From Epiperipatus broadwayi (Eukaryota; Onychophora; Udeonychophora; Euonychophora; Peripatidae), in the NCBI GenBank assembly GCA_028023455.1, contig JAQFVV010006354.1, forward strand, positions 1,378,115 through 1,442,114: a DNA stretch of 64,000 bases, in the 5' to 3' direction. How positions within the stretch are numbered: the stretch's first letter is position 1; every line of letters starts with the position of its first letter. Made by a program: the position numbers and the translations under genes. This document shows positions 56,680-64,000 of the stretch, piece by piece. Under the pieces are notes generated by a model. The model saw only the letters and a program-made list of their open reading frames with translations, was not told the DNA's origin and did not search any database.

Positions 56680-58600
56680 AATTGCATCAGAATAATAAAC
56701 AAGGTAAAATATAAGATAGGTGAAGGATTACATATTAGAGAAATAGTAAATTTGGAAAAAGTTTATATATATATATATATATAAACTAAAAAAAGTTTAT
56801 ATATATATATATAAACAAACTAAAAAACAATTGCAAGCATGAAAAGTGGTATTAGGAATAATTGGATGGTGAGAGAGATGGGCTAGTGTATTGTTTTAAG
56901 AATATATTAGTAAATGAAGCTTTTGAAATTGGAATAATAAATTAGAGGCAATCAAGTAATATACATAGTGTTGCAAGAAATGCAAGAAAATATGGATGGA
57001 AAATCCCATAATATGGATAGTAAATTCTAAATATGAATATAAAATTCCAAAATGGCTTGGTATTAAAGCTGCAAGAGATGCAATAGAATATAGATGTCAA
57101 ATTCCAGAACATAGAAGAATTACTACAGAAAAATTGAAGATAAATGACAAAATATACAACAAAGCATCAATATAATACTTCAGAACATTGAGAAACAGAA
57201 TAAGGAAAAATTTAAGAATATGCAACAGAAAAATAATATTAATTTCATTGATATGGAGCAAAACATAAAAAAATTCAACAAAATAATGAGGAAAAGGTAT
57301 ATAAACCACAAACATTGAAAAGGTACTGATAAAGAATAAAGAGAATATCCAAAAATGCAGGGAAGACAGTATAGTCAACCTCATAAAATAAAAGAACAAT
57401 TAACAAAATCCCCAATTGTGAAGTTAATTAAAGAATAGTAAATTGAGGAAATGGAAAACAGGAAATCAGGGGATGGAATATAAATAGAAAAATGATGAAA
57501 ATGTAGCAGAGATTTGAAAAATAATAAAAGGTTTATAAAGATAAATGGAAGAGTTGAGGACAAAGATTCTAGATGATATCAATTAAAACAGACAGAGGAA
57601 AGCACTAGTTATAGGGATGAAGTTCAAAAATGTGACATTAAGTTAACGAGTCCATTGTAAAGAAATGAGGTAGCATCAAAAAGAGAAGGGGAAATGATAA
57701 GCTTCTTAATACAAAATAAAAAAAATAAAAATGCCCAAAATGAAGTCAGTTCAGCAAGAACATTATAGAAGTATACTCAAGCTCTTCTTATTATGAATCA
57801 ATTTTTAAATATAACAACATTCCAAGACCAAGCTGGAGAAGCCCCTATAGATCATTTAAATAGTCTACAAAAATATTTTCATCTTAAACCCACAACAGAG
57901 GAGAGCAAATTATGAACAGCATGCAGATATTTGCAAAGGGATGTGCAATCATAATGGCATTCACTGTTTAATTAGCCTGATATTTTTCAAAGATATAAAG
58001 AGATCTTGTTGGAAAATTTTTGGATGGAAGAATGCAGAAAAAATTCAAAGGTGATAATAGAGAAAAATATTCTAATTCTTTGGAATACATATTACCAGAC
58101 TAAAAGCATTAGATACATGTAACATGACAGAGAATCAAATTATTCAAACTGTTTAACAGAATTTGCCATTTTGAATAGAACAGTTGATATTAAGTACTCA
58201 TAAGAAATATTTAGAAGCAGAAGCTGAATTATTGAAAGCTGTAGACATGAGTGTACAGAATCAGCACACTAAACCATCAGATGAAAAAAAACCCATGGGT
58301 ATAAATGCTATGGATGCTAGGAATTACAAGAAACCTTCAGAATAAAAAAATAAAAATAGACAAAGAAAAAAATAGAAGTCCAAAAACTTATACCAATAAA
58401 TGGAAAATGATGAAGGAAACACAATCAAAAAGTCATTTAAAAAATGAATCATGATGAACACCAAGATTAAAACACCACTTTCAGGATGAATCACAATTAC
58501 AAAAACCAGATCAAGTTGCTGTGTTAATGTTAATTTTCAGTCACTTACACTTATATTTGAGTGTATTAAGACATTTCTTAAAATTACAAGAAGTAGTTTG
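56680..58600 (+). pseudogene. Degenerate retrotransposon gag region, right inverted arm
   Basis: Recognisable pieces in shifting frames: KIPKWLGI near 57050; APIDHLNSLQKYFHLKPTTE (57842-57900); IFQRYKEILLENFW (about 57980-58022); and MTENQIIQTV, QNLPF, IEQLILSTHKKYLEAEAELL, KAVDM (58127-58250). This order, a long helical capsid-like region with an F-x-x-Y-K-x-x-LL-x-x-FW block and a terminal helix before a basic tail, is typical of LTR-retrotransposon gag proteins. No zinc knuckle, protease or RT can be confirmed. (TA)n tracts lie near 56766 and 56799. Confidence 0.6.
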
Positions 58601-61600
58601 CCTGGGTAGAAGTACATCGAATCTAACCATACAGGAGATCAAAGATAAAGAATACTTATGAATTCTGCCCTATTTACCAACTCTCTAAATCTGCAAATTA
58701 ATTAACAGTATTTTCGAGGCAAGCAATTAATCTTTTCCACACTTTGGCCCACTAGCATCAACTCTGGAGCATGAGCCTCAACTAATTCATATGTCTAACT
58801 CTAATTATTAACTTTAATTAGACTATCTATTTATTTAAATATAAAATGGTATGTATGTGACCTTGAGTTATCAGATAGCAGAACAATAATTAATTAGAAA
58901 ATACTAATTTTAGAATGAAGGAATAGAGACGAACCACAGGTAGCTTAATTTCACAGATATATATTTAATAAAACATTTTGATAATTTAAATAATGCCTCT
59001 GATTTGATTTCATAAATTATTTTACACAAATTTCTATTTTGTTATTTATTATGCCTCTGGCAAGAGAGCGGTATAGTTTATATGCCAATCTAACAATTGT
59101 CATGATTAGCGATTTATAGAAGATGCCCACCCAAGTCTGAGATATTGTAATGGATAGTTTAAAGAGCTATTTTAAACATAATTTTATTATGATTGAATTT
59201 ATTTTAAAAGAGAAATGATTAACTCAAACTATAGGAACTGGTGTCAGAGAGAGTGGCACATTTAAAATATAATTGGATCACAATATTCACACATAAATAT
59301 TTCAAGATTTAAAATACATAAGTTAATCAATCCACCATAATGTGCTCAGATGAAGGAAAGTGAACAAATTCCAGCATTCAATATTACATTACCACATAGA
59401 CTCAATTCACCTTCCCCCATTCCCATGATGCCAAGAAATAAAAAAGAATCATCTGTGCCATTGGCAAACCTAAAATATTTCAAGTGAAAGAATGAGAATC
59501 GCCAAGGCTAGCAATGCTCCACTTACCCTGGGTCTTTCCATTTTAGCTTTCATATCCTGATAAGAAAATTTGTGGCCAGGGAAATTATCATGTGGTCTAG
59601 TTATGATCTAGCAGTCACACAGAACAAAAGACAAGTAATTAAGCAAAATACCAGCAAGGCAAAATATGAGTACTGGAGAATATATTTTAGCATTTACATA
59701 TAATTGTGCTGAGCTATAAAGATTACATAAAGGCATACAGATTGATCAAAATCAGACCAACAAGAATCAAATAAGTATTAATTAGTATTATGAATATGTA
59801 TAATTAGGGAACTGTCTCTCCCTGCAACACAAAATCCTACTAACATTTCAAATAACATTCTATTACTCTCTTATTATTTAATATGAATATAATTTATAAC
59901 CCCCCTCTCCATCACTCTTTAATTCTTCAACCGCCTCTTACGAGGCATCTCGTCGACATCTGACGTCACTCTAACTCTGCTAGTTCTTATGCTAAAATAT
60001 TCGTTTGACAGGTATTGATTAGGTTTTTAAAAGTTCTGTAAGATGGTGCCCTCTTCCGAATTATTTTACAAGTAAAAAAATAAAAAATACCGCATTTTAA
60101 ACTAAACAAAGAAAGAACCTTGTCAGTGATTCACTGTCAGCTGACTCTCAGCCGAAAAAGACATTCTGATTGGCTGGAAAGAACAAAGAAACTGCCTGAT
60201 CAAAGAAAATAAAGCAAAACGCTGAGATTTTCATTTCGAATGCAATTTAAGTATTAAAAAAATATAATTTGAGAAATTAAACTAGTTTTTTAAAAAATAT
60301 ACCAAAAAAACAAAATTATTTTCGAAAAATATTGAAGATTTTAGTAAAAATATTTAAGATTTAGCAAAAAGAAATCTTTACTTTTCGATAACGTAAAATT
60401 GAAAAAAAGCGTTTGCGTCAGCACTTTTTTGTTTAGACATTCACTTTATATTTGCTGAAATTGAATATATTTTATAATAAATAAATAGCAATTTATTTTT
60501 GAAAGAACTTTTGTTCTCTTTCATAACCTGAAAAATTAGTAATATACTTTTTATAAATGTATCTGAGTTGAATTTAATATTATAGGCGAATATGTTTTAA
60601 CAATAGGCTTTGTCTTCAGTTTGTGAGTTGGCCAATTAAAAGATTTGATTTTTACCTCATACAACCAATAATATAATTAGCGGTTTAAGGGTTAAAAATG
60701 AAATAATTTAACTAAATGAACTCTCATTCTTGAATCTAGCATCTCCCCTACAACTAAACCATTTACGTATAAATATAAAAAGACACATAATAATATAAAA
60801 TGGTTTCCTCTCGACAAAATAATGGTTGCACCAAAATCTTCCGAGCTAAAGAATTCTTTATTTTTACTTACCGATAAACATTGGTCAGGAAATGGGTAGC
60901 GGATATTTATTTAAGTAAAGTTTTGTCAAGATGGAACAAAATTGGCATATATTCATTTCATTTTAAGCAATTAATAATAATATTTTTTAAACTGCAATTA
61001 GAAGGAAGTTTAGCATTAAGAAGAGGCATAATTTTAAAACAGATAGAAAGAGAGCAAAGACATTAGATTTTAAGTAATAGCAAGTATATTTTTTTAGAAT
61101 ATTAAATTAAATATTTTAAATTACATTATGGGGATTACACTTTAGAAGACATTGCAATTAGCAGGAGTTACATTATTTGTCACTGGAGTTTAGAAAAATA
61201 AATTAGGCAGTTAGGAATTAACAAATTTGAAACATATTACCTACTTTATTATGAGTCCAAGTGGAAATTAGAATCCCACAATAAAAAACTGAATTTCCAC
61301 CCAGGCATAGGTAGCTATGAATTGAATAAAAGAGTTCAACAGTTCAGCAGTTTATTTTGATGAATTTTCTCCGGCATGAGGTATTGGATGATCATCTTTA
61401 AGACAATGGAAGATTGGCAAGTTAAAAACTGTCTTCTTAACTACCATGCTTCCAGACATTTATTAAAAATTTAACCGGCATAGGTTCATCAGGAAATTGC
61501 TGACAAAAACTGTGGCTGGCTGACCTCTATTGTTCTCTTTGGGTATTTAGAGCTTTTTCAACTATTTTTGGGAAATTCCCTTTTTCATATGCTCCAAGCT

Positions 61601-61765
61601 AACTGATTATGTTGGAATATCTAAAGTATATTTGTGTTGTATTTTTGAGATCAACTCTCCTGATAAACCCAATGATTTAATTGTTTCAAATCTATTTTTA
61701 GTTAAATGTAGATTTGCAGAATTTATATTTCAAATTATCTTTTCTATTTTAATTTTACTTTAATT
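58601..61765. other. Unassigned, including a CpG-richer patch
   Basis: No gene is recognised. The patch 59900-60200 is unusual (separate entry). Short ORFs such as 60881-61066 lack support. Confidence 0.35.
59915..60185. promoter_or_regulatory. Possible promoter-like patch (CRE and CCAAT motifs)
   Basis: TGACGTCA, the full cyclic-AMP response element palindrome, lies at 59961-59968 in a CpG-richer context (CTCGTCGACATC). GCCTC/GAGGC forms a small hairpin at about 59932-59945. ATTGG (reverse CCAAT) lies at 60169-60173 within CTGATTGGCTGG. No TATA or exon can be tied to it. It could be a host promoter or part of an LTR. Confidence 0.3.
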
Positions 61766-61800
61766 AGAAAATCCATTACCATTTTGTTAATGGATTTTCT
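61766..61800. repeat. 13-bp perfect hairpin
   Basis: AGAAAATCCATTA pairs with TAATGGATTTTCT around a 9-nt loop. No poly-T or gene context defines a role. Confidence 0.7.
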
Positions 61801-61925
61801 TTTGTTTGACATTATGGAATGTTAGTAAGGTTTATCATGGAAGCAAATCTCCAGAATAAAATACTTAAAAAAAATATCATATTAAAAATTTATATATTGA
61901 TTTTTATAAAAGTTTCCATCGGTAA

Positions 61926-61928
<3 letters not shown>

Positions 61929-62007
<79 letters not shown>

Positions 62008-62011
62008 ATAG

Positions 62012-62069
<58 letters not shown>
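61929..62069. repeat. Compound (CT)n(TA)n(GA)n(TA)n microsatellite
   Basis: (CT)n at 61929-61965, (TA)n to about 61983, (GA)n to about 62006, then mixed GA/TA and (TA)n to 62069. The CT and GA blocks are complementary and can fold over the TA core. The ORF across it is an artefact. Confidence 0.95.
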
Positions 62070-62072
<3 letters not shown>

Positions 62073-64000
62073 GCCCTTTTCTATAGGTCAGTAATAATTC
62101 ATAACAGTCAATTACTAAAAAATTTTAAATTTAGAATATGTTTTTTTAATACATTAATTATATTAAGTCAATTATATCTTTAAAGTACAATTTGAAGCTA
62201 AAGAGAATTGGTAGTATATAAAATCATTTAAAAATAGTTATATAAAGCTTAAAATATTGTTTCATATGGTTGTAAAAGCTGGCCATATTAAATAACACAG
62301 CTATAAATAATTAAAAGTATATTTAAAAATCCGATTTTAATAGTGTAAAACATATGATTTAATAAATGCTATATTTAGATTTGTAATCATATTTAAATAG
62401 TAAAAATTAATATAGTATATTTTAAAATAAACTTTATGATGGTGAAAATTATATCTAGTTCTATATTTTCTAAATTATTCTTCCAAATTTTTTATAATTA
62501 TTTTATATAATATAATAAGTGTATCAATTTTATTAGTCTAGGCAGAGAAATAGATTGGAAATCGTCTGTCAAAGTTATAATGATGTGATCTTTAATGTAT
62601 ACTCTCACACACATGCTTGTTTGAAATAATAACAAAGTTTAAAAGATTTTAAAAGTTATATTATAGAATTGGATAGAATTATTGCCTATCATAAAAGTAA
62701 ATAGTATTAAACATTAAGTTAACTATCATATGTAATGTTTAAGTAATGTAATAAAGACGAATACAGATATAATAAAAATTAAATATTTTATTTAAATAAA
62801 AAATAGATAAATTGAATAGATAAATGAAATAGGTTATTTAAGGTTATTTTAAAAGTTATTTTAAATGTTTAAATAGTTTTAATAAAATAATAATTTATTT
62901 AAAAGTAATATTTTAAATAATATTTTGGGTTTATTACGTCATCATTTTTTTTTTCAAATATAAGTCAGCTGTAAATTGAAAATATGTAAATTTGTTTTCA
63001 AGTTGGGGTAAGAATTGACCAATAAGGATAGGTATCCTTACAGACGATAAATATCATTGTAACTAAGTTATAGCGGGAGATTAATAATGTATTGAAACCG
63101 GAGAAAGGTAAATTATAACTATCAAAAGATAGTATTTTTAAAATCTTTTATTTTAGTCAATTTTTTTAGTACTTTCTTATAACTTTATCTGCAAAAAACT
63201 AATTGATAATTTTAAAATATATTTTTTGCAAAAGAGAGTATAAACTAAAAATATTTTAATAATTTCATTTAATATGATTTTCAAATTTTTTAAAGTACTT
63301 ACCAGTCGTATTTTATCTAAAGTTTAACCTAAACTAAGCAATAAAAAATGGATATACTACAAAATAAAATGGATAAAAATTGTAATGCTGAAGAAATATT
63401 TGAATATTTATTGATACAGCTTTATTTATGCATAACCGGAGAATTTTTTTGGTACATAAAAAAAAAAAACCACAGCTCGGACATTATACGAAGTCTAAAA
63501 ATGTATTGAAAACGTATTATGCATCAGTTTATTCAAGATTTATTTTTAAAATGGTAATAGGATAATTATGTATTGCATGAATTATTTTATATAATATGAT
63601 ATTCAAAGGAGTAAAATGTTATATCCTTTCTAAAAGTAACATTTTTTAAAAAAAATATTTTCGAGTGCAAAATTTAAGAAAGAACCCAGGAGATTATGTT
63701 ATAGAAGCGTTTTTGATATTAAAATATCCGATCTTAGAATTATTTAAAATGTACTTGGAAAAGATTTGTTCAAAAGTATTTGAAGTTTTTATTTTAAAAG
63801 AGATTTATAAAAAAAAAATACCAAATGAAAGTTTAAATGTATCAAGAAGGAAACAAAGATAAAAAGTGAACATATAGATGAATACAAAAATGGATCCATG
63901 GAAATACAAATAGTACTTAAAAGTTTATCGAATATTTTTAAAGTTAAATGAGATGGATTGATGCATCATATACGCAGAGAATATTGGTAGAGAAGATTAA
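62070..64000. other. Unassigned AT-rich stretch
   Basis: Only A/T runs and short chance ORFs (for example 63665-63862) are seen. Confidence 0.35.

Noticed and set aside
57097-57399. 100-codon hydrophobic minus-strand ORF
   Set aside because: It is antisense to the recognisable gag remnant. The hydrophobicity simply reflects A-rich sense sequence.
60850-60880. Good splice-donor sequence (CGGTAAGTAAAAA) on the minus strand at about 60869
   Set aside because: The preceding minus-strand sequence has no extended open frame, so an exon cannot be supported.

Overview
This is an AT-rich (A+T estimated by eye near 75-80%) animal genomic window made almost entirely of repeats. Long (TA)n tracts, several Penelope-like retroelements (PLEs) with GIY-YIG endonucleases, an RTE-like LINE tail, LTR elements and tRNA-derived SINE signatures suggest a mollusc, most likely a cephalopod such as an octopus. 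That assignment is inference. No complete host gene is visible. The best host-gene candidate is one terminal exon at 25627-25770.

Layout. 1-492: degraded C-terminus of a LINE reverse transcriptase. 678-5733: two long near-identical LTRs (2.15 and 2.18 kb) around only 0.72 kb of non-coding DNA. A third, older LTR copy starts at 10958. 10390-10935 (minus) and 15375-15960 (plus) are two copies of one PLE 3' end. The second abuts a Ty3/gypsy RNase H fragment across a perfect 38-bp hairpin. 16-25 kb is mostly featureless. 25.6 kb holds the candidate exon. 28-29.8 kb holds tandem and inverted repeats. 30.9-33.3 kb (minus) is a broken but nearly whole PLE (finger, palm, HVDD box, GIY-YIG) interrupted by about 0.5 kb. 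34665-36054 is a head-to-head array of a ~340-bp unit with a flanking duplication. 36.3, 43.1-43.7 and 54.9-55.4 kb carry copies of a small repeat with a hammerhead-ribozyme-like core. 40461-40543 is a tRNA-like SINE head. 44.8-46.6 kb is a PLE with an inverted copy of its own 3' end. 50.1-50.7 kb holds a 264-bp palindrome made of PLE termini. 50836-52489 is a solo-LTR-like element. 53.5-58.6 kb is a large inverted pair of degenerate retrotransposon gag regions. 58.6-64 kb is unassigned apart from a CpG-richer patch with a CRE palindrome and microsatellites.

The most interesting signal is a set of hammerhead-ribozyme (HHR) folds of two kinds. One is a canonical CTGATGA...GAAA core in a small ~466-bp-period element at 54901-55448, bounded by a 14-bp target-site duplication, which is retrozyme-like architecture. 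The other is a recurrent variant core in the PLE termini, in which positions 3 and 8 appear as U and A instead of C and G. The flanking stems covary between copies. Both were worked out by hand from the sequence and have not been tested.
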